NCBI RefSeq assembly: GCF_036226525.1 | Contig: NZ_CP108487.1 | Location: 7,626,001 to 7,690,000 of the forward strand | Length of the DNA: 64,000 nt | Direction of reading: 5' to 3' | From: Kribbella sp. NBC_01245 | Lineage (GTDB): Bacteria; Actinomycetota; Actinomycetes; Propionibacteriales; Kribbellaceae | Part shown: one piece after another, positions 8,762-16,803 of the stretch | Layout: every line of letters starts with the position of its first letter | Position numbering within the stretch: the first letter of the stretch is position 1 | Program-made: the position numbers and the translations under genes | The notes under the pieces: generated by a model | What the model saw: the letters and a program-made list of their open reading frames with translations, nothing else | Told to the model about the DNA's origin: nothing | The model's database searches: none

Positions 8762-9949
8762 CTAGTTACTTGGGCCGAACATCAAACTGTCCGTCGGCGC
8801 GGTGAGCGCTCTTTCGCACTTCCCGGAGTGGACGTCACAGCGGACCAGCACGCGCCTGGTTTCGGTGTCGACGGCGAGCAGCACCTGGTCGCCGTCCTCC
8901 CAGGCGTGATCTCCCAGCGGCACGCCCGGCAGCCAATCGAGCTGCGTTTGGTGCTGGAAACCGACCGTCCTCGCCACTCCATCCGCGGTGATGAAGACAG
9001 CGCCATCCGCTGACAGCACGGACCCGCTGTCGCCGAAACCGCAGTACTTGGCGACCACGGAGAAGCCGCGCTCGCCGAAAGTGGTGATCTGGTCGCAATC
9101 ACCCGACCGCTGGACCATCCGGTCGGTACGGCCCGACGGTACGACGACGGCGCCGATGCCGAGTTCCTGCACGGCCTTACCCGGTATCCAGCGTGACAAC
9201 TGCATCGGCTTGGCCGAATCCGGCAACGAGGACAGCCAGATCCCGGCCGCATTCCACCCGTCGATGCGGGTAGTCCTGCCGATGCCGACCGACGCGACCT
9301 CTTTCCTGGTCCCGACGTCGAATACGGCCGCGCGCGGCTGACCGCCGGCCGGGATGATCGCATAGGCGATCCGCTTTCCATCCGGCGATACGACCGCGCC
9401 CCGCAATTCTCCTCTCGCCAGTTCAGCGAATCGATCCGGCTGCATCAGGACGCTGTACCTGCCGAGTTGCGGCTTGTCAGGGCTGGCCGACGGCAGGATC
9501 CCGATGAGCCAGCCATCCGGTACTCGACCGATCGGCCACAGATCGTTTGGCGTGGCGACGGCGGAAAATGGCACCCGCTGAGTGCCGTCCTGGAGATAGG
9601 TGCTGGTCAGGTACGGAACGCGCGGCAAGGGTCCGCGCGGAAGTCCCGCAAGCCATTGGTCGATTGCCGCGCTGCCTGGATTCGGCGCCTCCTGCGTTGC
9701 CCGCACTACCGGCGGTGCTGCCGGTGAAGGAGAAGCCGTTGGATCGGGACCGGATGAGTTGAGGATCGTGGTCGGCAGAAAGACTGCGAGCACCACGCCG
9801 ACGGCGGCGATTCCGATACCGGCGGCGCGGCGGCCCCGGCGAATGCGGACGCCCCGGCGGATCGCCGTACGGGCCAAGTCGCCGGTAGGCGTGAGCCGAT
9901 CGGCTTCGGTGGTCATGACCCGCTTGACGCGGTCGTCGAGGGCGTTCAC
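8762..9949 (-). CDS. Membrane-anchored protein partner of an ECF sigma factor
   Basis: 395 residues: a short cytoplasmic N-terminus, one TM helix at about 41-60, a Pro/Ser/Thr-rich linker and a large extracytoplasmic region with repeated beta-propeller-like strands (IAYAIIPAGG, IDGWNAAGIWLSS). The gene begins at GTG 9949, overlapping the sigma gene stop by four bases (GTGA), so it is the second gene of a sigma/partner operon. No ZAS zinc motif (HxxxCxxC) is visible. Calling it an anti-sigma factor is inference from position and topology; a sensor or lipoprotein-like role is also possible. Confidence 0.6.
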   Translation of the reverse strand: MNALDDRVKRVMTTEADRLTPTGDLARTAIRRGVRIRRGRRAAGIGIAAVGVVLAVFLPTTILNSSGPDPTASPSPAAPPVVRATQEAPNPGSAAIDQWLAGLPRGPLPRVPYLTSTYLQDGTQRVPFSAVATPNDLWPIGRVPDGWLIGILPSASPDKPQLGRYSVLMQPDRFAELARGELRGAVVSPDGKRIAYAIIPAGGQPRAAVFDVGTRKEVASVGIGRTTRIDGWNAAGIWLSSLPDSAKPMQLSRWIPGKAVQELGIGAVVVPSGRTDRMVQRSGDCDQITTFGERGFSVVAKYCGFGDSGSVLSADGAVFITADGVARTVGFQHQTQLDWLPGVPLGDHAWEDGDQVLLAVDTETRRVLVRCDVHSGKCERALTAPTDSLMFGPSN

Positions 9950-10464
9950 CGCTCCTCCTCTACTAAGTCGAGCATCGGGACCGGCTCGGTCAGCGTCCGA
10001 CGCAGGTGTTTCAGCGCTCGTGCGCTATGGCTCTTGACCGTGCCGGGCGAACAACCGAGCAGCCGGGCGGTCTCGGCCTCGGAGTAGTCCTCCAGGAAGC
10101 GCAAGGCGACCACCGCCCGCTGCCGGGCCGGCAACCCGCGCACCGCCGCGAGCACTCGCGTCCGTTCGTCGATCTCGCCGAACCGGTCGGCCGTGGCGGA
10201 GTCCGGTACGACGTCGCGAACCTGCTCGCCGTGCCACGACTTGCGACGCCACCACGCGGTCGCCGTACGGACCATGGTCCGGCGGGCGTAGGCGTGGACC
10301 GCGTCGCGATCGACGATTCGGTGCCAGGCCAGGAAGGTCTTCGTGAGGGTCACCTGCAACAGGTCCTCCGCCAGCCCGCGATCTGCCGTCAGGTAGTAGG
10401 CAAGCCGCAAGAGGGCCGCCGAGTAGGCGTGCACGAAGCCGGTGAACTCCGCCTCGTCACTCAT
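9946..10464 (-). CDS. ECF RNA polymerase sigma factor, SigE family
   Basis: 172-residue group 4 sigma factor. Region 2 covers about 5-70 (LRLAYYLTADRGLAEDLLQ) and region 4 about 110-160 (GLPARQRAVVALRFLEDYSE, then GCSPGTVKSHSARAL as the HTH). This resembles the actinobacterial SigE-family ECF factors that pair with a membrane protein. ATG 10464 is chosen by domain start; an in-frame GTG at 10524 would add 20 residues. It is transcribed away from argG, with the downstream partner gene coupled by overlap. Confidence 0.85.
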   Translation of the reverse strand: MSDEAEFTGFVHAYSAALLRLAYYLTADRGLAEDLLQVTLTKTFLAWHRIVDRDAVHAYARRTMVRTATAWWRRKSWHGEQVRDVVPDSATADRFGEIDERTRVLAAVRGLPARQRAVVALRFLEDYSEAETARLLGCSPGTVKSHSARALKHLRRTLTEPVPMLDLVEEER

Positions 10465-10553
10465 GGATGTCCCGTCGCTCGTCCGGCCCGGCACTCGCCG
10501 GGTCAACTCTATGGAGTCGACCACCCACTGATCCGGTTGTCCTCGGGCTGAGT

Positions 10554-10567
10554 TGAATAATTATGCG
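10554..10567 (+). promoter_or_regulatory. Candidate ArgR operator (ARG box)
   Basis: TGAATAATTATGCG matches the bacterial ARG-box core TGAATWWWWATTCA with two mismatches, in otherwise GC-rich DNA. It lies 9 bases before the argG -10 box, a natural repression position. The consensus is from established ArgR knowledge; binding here is inferred. Confidence 0.5.
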
Positions 10568-10575
10568 AGAGACTG

Positions 10576-10581
10576 CATACT
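10576..10581 (+). promoter_or_regulatory. Candidate leaderless -10 box CATACT before argG
   Basis: CATACT is followed by six bases and then ATG 10588. There is no Shine-Dalgarno sequence in the gap. Confidence 0.5.
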
Positions 10582-10587
10582 TGGATC

Positions 10588-12006
10588 ATGTCCAAGGTCC
10601 TCACTCAACTGCCCATCGGCGAACGTGTGGGGATCGCCTTCTCAGGCGGTCTCGACACCTCGGTCGCCGTCGCCTGGATGCGCGACAAGGGCGCCATCCC
10701 CTGCACGTATACCGCTGATATCGGTCAGTACGACGAGCCCGATATCGACTCGGTGCCCGGTCGCGCCGCGGCGTACGGCGCGGAGATCGCGCGCCTGATC
10801 GACTGCAAGGAGGCGCTGGTCGAGGAGGGGCTCGCCGCCATCACCTGCGGCGCGTTCCACATTCGCTCCGCCGGGAGGACGTACTTCAACACCACCCCAC
10901 TCGGCCGGGCCGTGACCGGCACGCTGCTGGTGCGGGCGATGCTGGAGGACAACGTCCAGATCTGGGGCGACGGGTCGACCTTCAAGGGCAACGACATCGA
11001 GCGGTTCTACCGCTACGGCCTGCTGGCGAACCCGCAGCTGCGGATCTACAAGCCCTGGCTCGACGCCGACTTCGTCACCGAGCTGGGCGGCCGGAAGGAG
11101 ATGTCCGAGTGGCTGCTCGCCCATGAGCTGCCGTATCGGGACAGCACCGAGAAGGCCTACTCCACCGACGCCAACATCTGGGGCGCGACGCACGAGGCCA
11201 AGACGCTCGAGCATCTCGACCACGGTCTCGAGGACGTCGACCCGATCATGGGCGTGAAGTTCTGGGACCCGGCGGTCGAGATCGCCACCGAGGACGTCTC
11301 GATCCAGTTCGAGCAGGGCCGGCCGGTCACCATCAACGGGGTCAAGTTCGACTCCGCGGTGGAGCTGGTCAAGGAGGCCAACACGATCGGCGGCCGGCAC
11401 GGGCTGGGCATGTCCGACCAGATCGAGAACCGGGTGATCGAGGCCAAGAGCCGCGGCATCTACGAGGCCCCTGGGCTCGCGCTGCTGCACATCGCCTACG
11501 AGCGGTTGCTGAATGCCATTCACAATGAAGACACCCTCGCCAACTACTACGCCCACGGGCGGCGGCTCGGCCGGTTGATGTACGAGGGCCGTTGGTTCGA
11601 CCCGCAGTCGCTGATGCTGCGGGAGTCCCTGCAGCGCTGGGTCGGCTCGGCCGTCAACGGCGAGGTGACGCTGCGGCTGCGGCGTGGTGAGGACTACTCG
11701 ATCATCGACACCACCGGCCCGTCGTTCAGCTACCACCCGGACAAGCTGTCGATGGAGCGGACGCACGACGCGGCGTTCGGCCCGGTGGACCGGATCGGTC
11801 AGCTGACCATGCGGAACCTAGACATCGCCGACTCCCGCGCCAAGCTCGAGGAGTACGCCGGACTCGGCCTGATCGGTGCCGCCCAGAGCGAGCTGATCGG
11901 GGCCACCCCGACCGGTGGCGCCGAGGCGATCGCATCCCGCGGACCCGCGCCGGCCGAGGACGACGAGGCCTTGGACCGCGCCGCGATGGAGTTCGGCACC
12001 GACTGA
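10588..12006 (+). CDS. argG: Argininosuccinate synthase, long (type 2, E. coli-like) form
   Basis: 472 residues. It joins citrulline and aspartate with ATP to argininosuccinate in arginine synthesis. The ATP-pyrophosphatase P-loop SGGLDTS is at 19-25. The sequence follows the longer E. coli-type ArgG, not the roughly 400-residue form usual in actinobacterial arg clusters, and it is not next to other arg genes. A candidate ARG box and a leaderless -10 precede it, and a 13-bp hairpin terminates it. A separate acquisition of this form is possible; the enzymatic call is secure. Confidence 0.93.
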   Translation: MSKVLTQLPIGERVGIAFSGGLDTSVAVAWMRDKGAIPCTYTADIGQYDEPDIDSVPGRAAAYGAEIARLIDCKEALVEEGLAAITCGAFHIRSAGRTYFNTTPLGRAVTGTLLVRAMLEDNVQIWGDGSTFKGNDIERFYRYGLLANPQLRIYKPWLDADFVTELGGRKEMSEWLLAHELPYRDSTEKAYSTDANIWGATHEAKTLEHLDHGLEDVDPIMGVKFWDPAVEIATEDVSIQFEQGRPVTINGVKFDSAVELVKEANTIGGRHGLGMSDQIENRVIEAKSRGIYEAPGLALLHIAYERLLNAIHNEDTLANYYAHGRRLGRLMYEGRWFDPQSLMLRESLQRWVGSAVNGEVTLRLRRGEDYSIIDTTGPSFSYHPDKLSMERTHDAAFGPVDRIGQLTMRNLDIADSRAKLEEYAGLGLIGAAQSELIGATPTGGAEAIASRGPAPAEDDEALDRAAMEFGTD

Positions 12007-12016
12007 TCTCCGACTG

Positions 12017-12052
12017 GTGCTCCGTATCCAGGGAACCTCGGATACGGAGCAC
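12017..12052. terminator. argG terminator hairpin
   Basis: 12017-12029 pairs perfectly with 12040-12052 (13 bp, ten-base loop). The right arm touches the TAGTGT box of the next gene, so terminator and promoter are interleaved. Confidence 0.75.
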
Positions 12053-12058
12053 TAGTGT
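12053..12058 (+). promoter_or_regulatory. Candidate leaderless -10 box TAGTGT before ilvA
   Basis: TAGTGT stands six bases before GTG 12065. Its -35 region falls inside the argG terminator stem-loop. Confidence 0.45.
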
Positions 12059-12064
12059 GTGGGT

Positions 12065-13282
12065 GTGAGCGAGATCGAGGTAGTGACGCCGGAGGAGATC
12101 GCGAAGGCGGCGGACCTGCTGCACAACGTGGTCGCACCCACCCCGCTGGAGTACTCCCGCTGGCTGAGCGAGTTGGTCGGCGGCGACGTGTTCCTCAAAT
12201 GCGAGAACCTGCAGCGCACGGGGTCGTTCAAGCTACGCGGCGCGTACGTCCGGATGTCCCGGCTGTCCAAGAAGGAGCGCGCCCGCGGCGTCGTCGCGGC
12301 CAGCGCCGGCAACCACGCGCAAGGCGTCGCCCTCGCGGCACAGCTGCTCGGTATCAAGGCGACCGTCTTCATGCCGTACGGCGCGCCCATCCCGAAAGAG
12401 AAGGCCACCCGGGCGTACGGCGCCGACATCCGCTTTGTCGGCACCTCGATCGACCATTGCCTCAAGGCGGCGCGCGAGTTCGAGGCCGAGACGGGCGCGG
12501 TGCTGATCCACCCGTTCGACCATCGCGACATCGTTGCCGGTCAGGCCACGACCGGGCTCGAGATCGTCGAGCAGTGCCCGCAGGTCCGGACCGTGGTGGT
12601 GCCGACCGGCGGCGGTGGCTTGGTCGCCGGGATCGCGGCCGCGATGCAACGCGACGGCCTGCCCATTTCGGTTGTCGGCGTGCAAGCGGCAGGCGCCGCG
12701 GCGTACCCGGCCTCCCTCGCGGCGGGCGAGCCCATCGCGCTCGAGTCCATGTCCACGATGGCGGACGGTATTGCCGTTGGGCTGCCGGGCAAGGTCCCGT
12801 TCGCCGCGATCCAGAAGTACGTCGACCAGGTGGTGACCGTCGACGAGAACGCGCTGTCGAAGGCCCTGCTGCTCGTGCTCGAACGGGCCAAGCTTGTGGT
12901 CGAACCCGCCGGAGCGGCAGCGGTAGCCGCCGTACTCGACAACCCGACGCTGTTCAAACCGCCGGTCGTGGTGGTCCTCTCGGGTGGCAACATCGACCCG
13001 TTGCTGCTGATGCGGGTGATCCGGCACGGTATGGCGGCGGCCGGGCGGTACCTGTCGTTGCGGGTGCGCATCCCGGACACGCCGGGTGGGCTGGCGAAGC
13101 TGCTGACCCGCCTCGCGGAGGTCGACGCGAACATCATCGAGGTGGTGCACGAGCGCATCTCGCCGACCCTGACCCTGCACGAGGTCGAGGTGTCGCTCCA
13201 GCTGGAGACGCGCGGCGAGGAGCATCGCGAGCGGGTCCTGACCTGCCTGACCGAGAACGGCTACACCTACACGCCGAACTGA
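12065..13282 (+). CDS. ilvA: Threonine ammonia-lyase, medium form with C-terminal ACT domain
   Basis: 405 residues. It is a PLP enzyme deaminating threonine to 2-oxobutanoate. The PLP lysine lies in RTGSFKLRGA (about K56) and the phosphate loop is PTGGGGLVAGIA. The catalytic domain covers roughly 1-320, and one ACT domain (about 330-405, starting LRVRIPDTPGGLAKLL) is a probable regulatory site. The length fits the single-ACT medium form, which can be biosynthetic or catabolic. GTG 12065 is chosen over GTG 12059 because TAGTGT sits six bases before it. The following sugar-ABC gene is 19 bases downstream with its own RBS. Confidence 0.9.
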   Translation: MSEIEVVTPEEIAKAADLLHNVVAPTPLEYSRWLSELVGGDVFLKCENLQRTGSFKLRGAYVRMSRLSKKERARGVVAASAGNHAQGVALAAQLLGIKATVFMPYGAPIPKEKATRAYGADIRFVGTSIDHCLKAAREFEAETGAVLIHPFDHRDIVAGQATTGLEIVEQCPQVRTVVVPTGGGGLVAGIAAAMQRDGLPISVVGVQAAGAAAYPASLAAGEPIALESMSTMADGIAVGLPGKVPFAAIQKYVDQVVTVDENALSKALLLVLERAKLVVEPAGAAAVAAVLDNPTLFKPPVVVVLSGGNIDPLLLMRVIRHGMAAAGRYLSLRVRIPDTPGGLAKLLTRLAEVDANIIEVVHERISPTLTLHEVEVSLQLETRGEEHRERVLTCLTENGYTYTPN

Positions 13283-13301
13283 CCGAACGGAGTGGTGCCA
13301 G

Positions 13302-14639
13302 ATGTCCCGCCGCGCCCCTGCAATCGCTGTCGCCGTCCTGCTGCTCGCCGCCTGTACGCCGGGCTCGGACAGCCCAGGCGGAACCGGGACTCCGCCAACC
13401 GAGGTACGGACGGACGCGGCAGCCCTCGGCGATGTCACGCTGACGGTGTGGGACCAAGAGGTCCGTGGCGGTCAGGCCGAGCAGATCAAACGGCTCAACG
13501 CCGAGTTCCAGACGATGTACCCGAACATCAAGATCAACCGGGTCTCGCGCTCGTTCGACGACCTCAAGACCACGCTGCGGCTCGCGCTGTCCGGCAAGGA
13601 CGCGCCCGACGTCGTCCAGGCGAACAACGGCCGCTCCGACATGGGCGAATTCGTCAAGGCCGGGCAACTGCTGCCGCTCGACCCGTGGGCGAAGGCGTAC
13701 GACTGGCCCAAGCGCTACTCCGACCGCGTCTTGCAGTACTCGCGCTACTCCGCGGACGGTAAGACCTTCGGCGAGGGCAACCTGTACGGCCTGCCGCAGG
13801 TCGGCGAGGTCGTCGGCATCTACTACAACAAGGCGAAACTGACGTCGCTCGGCCTGCAACCGCCTACCACCTGGCCCGACTTCGAGGCCGCCCTGGCCAA
13901 GGCGAAGGGCGCCGGCGAACTGCCGATGCAGCTCGGGAATCTCGACAAATGGCCCGCCATCCACGTGTTCGGCACCGTCCAGGGCCGATCGGTCCCGGCC
14001 GACCAGATCACCACGCTCGCCTTCGGTCGCCCGGGCGCTTCGTGGACCACCTCGGAGAACACCAAGGCCGCGACGGACCTGGTCTCGTGGGCCGACAAGG
14101 GCTACTTCAACTCAGGCTTCAACGGGCAGGGGTACGACCCGGCCTGGCAGGACTTCGGCAAGGGCAAGGGCGTCTTCCTGATCGCGGGGACGTGGTTGCA
14201 GGCCGACCTGCAGAAGGCGCTCGGCGACAAGGTCGGGTTCATGCTCCCGCCTGGTACGGCGGCCGACGCGCAGCCAGTGGTGACCGGAGGCACCGGTCTG
14301 CCGTTCGCCATTACGAACAAGGCGAAGAGCCCGGATGCCGCGGCGGCGTACATCAACTTCATCACCAGCCAGGACGCGATGAAGGTGCTGACGGCAACGG
14401 GTAACCTCCCGATCGCCGACACCACCGCGCAGCAACCGCCCGCGGGGTTGGGCAAGGACGTCTTCGCGGCGTTCGGCACGGCTCTCGACAAACAGGGGCT
14501 GGTGCCGTATCTCGACTACGCGACGCCGACGATGTACGACACCCTCGGCGCGGCGTTGCAGGACCTGCTCGGGAAGAAGGCCACGCCCGAGCAATTCCTC
14601 GAGCGGCTGCAGACCGACTACGCCGCCTTCGCGAAGTAG
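13302..14639 (+). CDS. ABC sugar importer, solute-binding lipoprotein
   Basis: 445 residues. The signal peptide ends in the lipobox LLAAC, so the protein is a lipid-anchored extracytoplasmic binding protein. The body resembles family 1 carbohydrate-binding proteins (ITLTVWDQ-like first strand VTLTVWDQEVRGG, later GKGVFLIAGTWLQADL). It presumably delivers a mono- or oligosaccharide to the two permeases that follow; the sugar is not predictable. GGAG precedes ATG 13302. Its stop shares a base with the GTG of the first permease. Confidence 0.88.
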   Translation: MSRRAPAIAVAVLLLAACTPGSDSPGGTGTPPTEVRTDAAALGDVTLTVWDQEVRGGQAEQIKRLNAEFQTMYPNIKINRVSRSFDDLKTTLRLALSGKDAPDVVQANNGRSDMGEFVKAGQLLPLDPWAKAYDWPKRYSDRVLQYSRYSADGKTFGEGNLYGLPQVGEVVGIYYNKAKLTSLGLQPPTTWPDFEAALAKAKGAGELPMQLGNLDKWPAIHVFGTVQGRSVPADQITTLAFGRPGASWTTSENTKAATDLVSWADKGYFNSGFNGQGYDPAWQDFGKGKGVFLIAGTWLQADLQKALGDKVGFMLPPGTAADAQPVVTGGTGLPFAITNKAKSPDAAAAYINFITSQDAMKVLTATGNLPIADTTAQQPPAGLGKDVFAAFGTALDKQGLVPYLDYATPTMYDTLGAALQDLLGKKATPEQFLERLQTDYAAFAK

Positions 14640-15502
14640 TGGGATCGCCGCCGGGGGAACCGCGTCGGATCGGCTACCTCTACCTGCTGCCGGCACTGCT
14701 CGTCTACGGATTGTTCCTGCTCTATCCGTTGGGCCGGGCCGTCCATCTCTCGTTGTTCGAGTGGGACGGTATCAGTCTCGGCAAGTTCGTTGGCCTGGGC
14801 AACTACCTGGAAATCCTTCAGGACAAGGGATTGCGGGCGTCCTTCGGTCATGCGCTGGTGCTGATCGTGTTCTACTCGGCGCTTCCGGTGGTGATCGGTC
14901 TGGCGCTCGCGTCGGTGTTGCATCGGGCAAAGGTCCGCGGATTGGGCCTGTTCCGCACGATCATCTTTCTGCCGCAGGTGGTCGCGATGGTCGTCGTGGC
15001 GGTCGCGTGGCGGCAGATCTATTCGCCAGACGGCCTGCTGAACGACGTACTGCGGGCTGTAGGTCTCAATGGCCGTGGTTGGCTGGGGGACTACGCCTTC
15101 GCGTTGCCTGCGGTCGGCGTGATCGGGACATGGTTCGAGACGGGCCTGGTGACGGTGTTGCTGCTGGCCGGGATGGCCCGGATTCCGCGCGAGCGGTTCG
15201 AAGCGGCCCGGCTGGACGGCGCGAACGCCTTCCGCGAGTTCTTCGCGGTCACGCTGCCGGCCGTACGGGGTGAGATCGCTGTTGCGGTCACGTTGACGGT
15301 CATCGCCGCCCTGCGCACGTTCGACCTGGTCTACATCACCACCAGTGGGGGACCGGGTACGTCGACCAGCGTCCCGTCGTACGAGGTGTATCACCGGGCC
15401 TTCGAGCTCGGCCAGGTCGGATCCGCGGCCGCGATCGGGGTCTGCCTGACGGTGCTGATCTTCGGCATCACCTTCGGCGTGAACCGGTTGGCGGATCGAT
15501 GA
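14639..15502 (+). CDS. ABC sugar importer permease, MalF/UgpA-like
   Basis: 287-residue inner-membrane permease of the carbohydrate-uptake class with about six TM helices. The ATPase-docking EAA loop is EAARLDGANAFREFFAVTLP. Translation starts at GTG 14639, overlapping the binding-protein stop (TAGTG). It ends with a four-base ATGA overlap into the second permease. No ATPase gene accompanies the set. Confidence 0.9.
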   Translation: MGSPPGEPRRIGYLYLLPALLVYGLFLLYPLGRAVHLSLFEWDGISLGKFVGLGNYLEILQDKGLRASFGHALVLIVFYSALPVVIGLALASVLHRAKVRGLGLFRTIIFLPQVVAMVVVAVAWRQIYSPDGLLNDVLRAVGLNGRGWLGDYAFALPAVGVIGTWFETGLVTVLLLAGMARIPRERFEAARLDGANAFREFFAVTLPAVRGEIAVAVTLTVIAALRTFDLVYITTSGGPGTSTSVPSYEVYHRAFELGQVGSAAAIGVCLTVLIFGITFGVNRLADR

Positions 15503-16287
15503 GGACCTCCAAGGCCGAGCGGTTCGGCAACTACCTGCTGTTGTTGGTGTTCGCGGTCTTCGCGTTGACGCCGATCGTCTCGATCCTGGTCGCGGCCGTT
15601 GCCCCGGACAAGCATCTCGGCAACTTCGTCGACGCCTGGGAGATCGGCCACTTCGGCTCGTACCTCCGGATGAGCGTGCTCGTCTCGGTGACGGTCGTCG
15701 TGACCAGCGTGGTGCTGTCGATCCTGAGCGGATACGCCTTTGGCACCATGCGATTCCGCGGTTCGGGCGTGCTGTTCTACCTGTTCCTGGTGGGCATCAT
15801 GATGCCGACGGAGGCCATCGTCGTACCGCTGTACTTCGACCTGCGTACGCTCGGGCTGACCGACACGTACTGGGCGATCGCCTTACCGCAGGTCGCGCAA
15901 TCCGTTGCCTTCGGCACCTTCTGGATGCGGGCGTACTTCCGCGGCTCGAACCGCTCGCTGGTCGAGGCGGCCCGGCTCGATGGCGCGGGTCATTGGCGCA
16001 CGCTGTGGCAGGTGCTCGTGCCGCCGGCGAGACCCGCACTGGTGACGCTGATCGTGCTGGTGTTCATGTGGACGTGGAACGAGTTCCTGATCCCGTTGGT
16101 GATGGTCACGAGCGAGTCGCTCCGTACGGCGCCACTCGGGCTGGCGTTCTTCTCCGGCCAATACACGTCGGGCTTCACGTTGCTGGCTGCCGGCGCCGTC
16201 ATCGTGGGGACGCCGGTCGTCTTGGTCTACGCGTTCCTGCAGCGCCACTTCATCGCGGGGATGCTGGAAGGCGCCGTACGGGAGTGA
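15499..16287 (+). CDS. ABC sugar importer permease, MalG/UgpE-like
   Basis: 262-residue partner permease with six TM helices and the EAA loop EAARLDGAGHWRTLWQVLVP. It is translationally coupled to the first permease. It ends exactly where the convergent MarR gene ends, so the operon has no ATP-binding subunit. In streptomycetes such importers share a general ATPase of the MsiK type encoded elsewhere, which is the likely solution here. Confidence 0.9.
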   Translation: MRTSKAERFGNYLLLLVFAVFALTPIVSILVAAVAPDKHLGNFVDAWEIGHFGSYLRMSVLVSVTVVVTSVVLSILSGYAFGTMRFRGSGVLFYLFLVGIMMPTEAIVVPLYFDLRTLGLTDTYWAIALPQVAQSVAFGTFWMRAYFRGSNRSLVEAARLDGAGHWRTLWQVLVPPARPALVTLIVLVFMWTWNEFLIPLVMVTSESLRTAPLGLAFFSGQYTSGFTLLAAGAVIVGTPVVLVYAFLQRHFIAGMLEGAVRE

Positions 16288-16716
16288 CTACTCGCCGTCG
16301 GCCCAAGCGCAGGACTTGAGCACCGGCGCGTGCAGGCGCTCGGCGAGCACCCGGCGCTGCGTCGGCTGGGCTTGCGCGTGCCGCTTCAGCCCGGCCGCGG
16401 TGATCCGGACGTTGACCGCGCGCCGATCCTCCATGCAGACCTGACGCTCGACCAGACCGGCGATCTCCAGCCGGCCGATGACCCGGGAGAGTGCGCTCTG
16501 GGAGAGATGGACCGCGCCCGCGAGCTTCTGCACCTTGCCCGAATGCTCGGGGATCTCGGCGAGCCGCTCGAGCACCTCGAACTCGCTCATACCCAACTGG
16601 TGCTCGGCTTGTAGCTCACGCTCGAGCACGCAACTCATGTCGGCGTGACGAGCCAGCAGTTCGCGCCATTCGCGCACGTCTTGCGTGGTCTCGGTGCTGA
16701 CCTTTGAGACGGCCAT
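16288..16716 (-). CDS. MarR family transcriptional regulator
   Basis: 142-residue winged-helix protein. VQKLAGAVHLSQSALSRVIG is the HTH and MEDRRAVNVRITAAG is the wing. ATG 16716 is chosen; the open frame runs 14 codons further upstream, toward the palindrome between this gene and the divergent MFS gene. Divergent placement with a shared operator makes it the probable repressor of that exporter and of itself. Its stop directly abuts the permease stop. Confidence 0.87.
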   Translation of the reverse strand: MAVSKVSTETTQDVREWRELLARHADMSCVLERELQAEHQLGMSEFEVLERLAEIPEHSGKVQKLAGAVHLSQSALSRVIGRLEIAGLVERQVCMEDRRAVNVRITAAGLKRHAQAQPTQRRVLAERLHAPVLKSCAWADGE

Positions 16717-16753
16717 GGCGCCGACATTATCATGCAGACGCAATCTATGCAAA

Positions 16754-16781
16754 TGCAATTAATGCCTAGACATTAAATGCA
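16754..16781. promoter_or_regulatory. Operator-like palindrome between MarR and MFS genes
   Basis: TGCAATTAATG, six bases, then CATTAAATGCA: 11-bp arms with one mismatch, AT-rich inside GC-rich DNA, lying between the two divergent starts. It is probably the MarR binding site for both promoters. Confidence 0.6.
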
Positions 16782-16803
16782 CGCGCATGCAATGCTACTC
16801 GGC

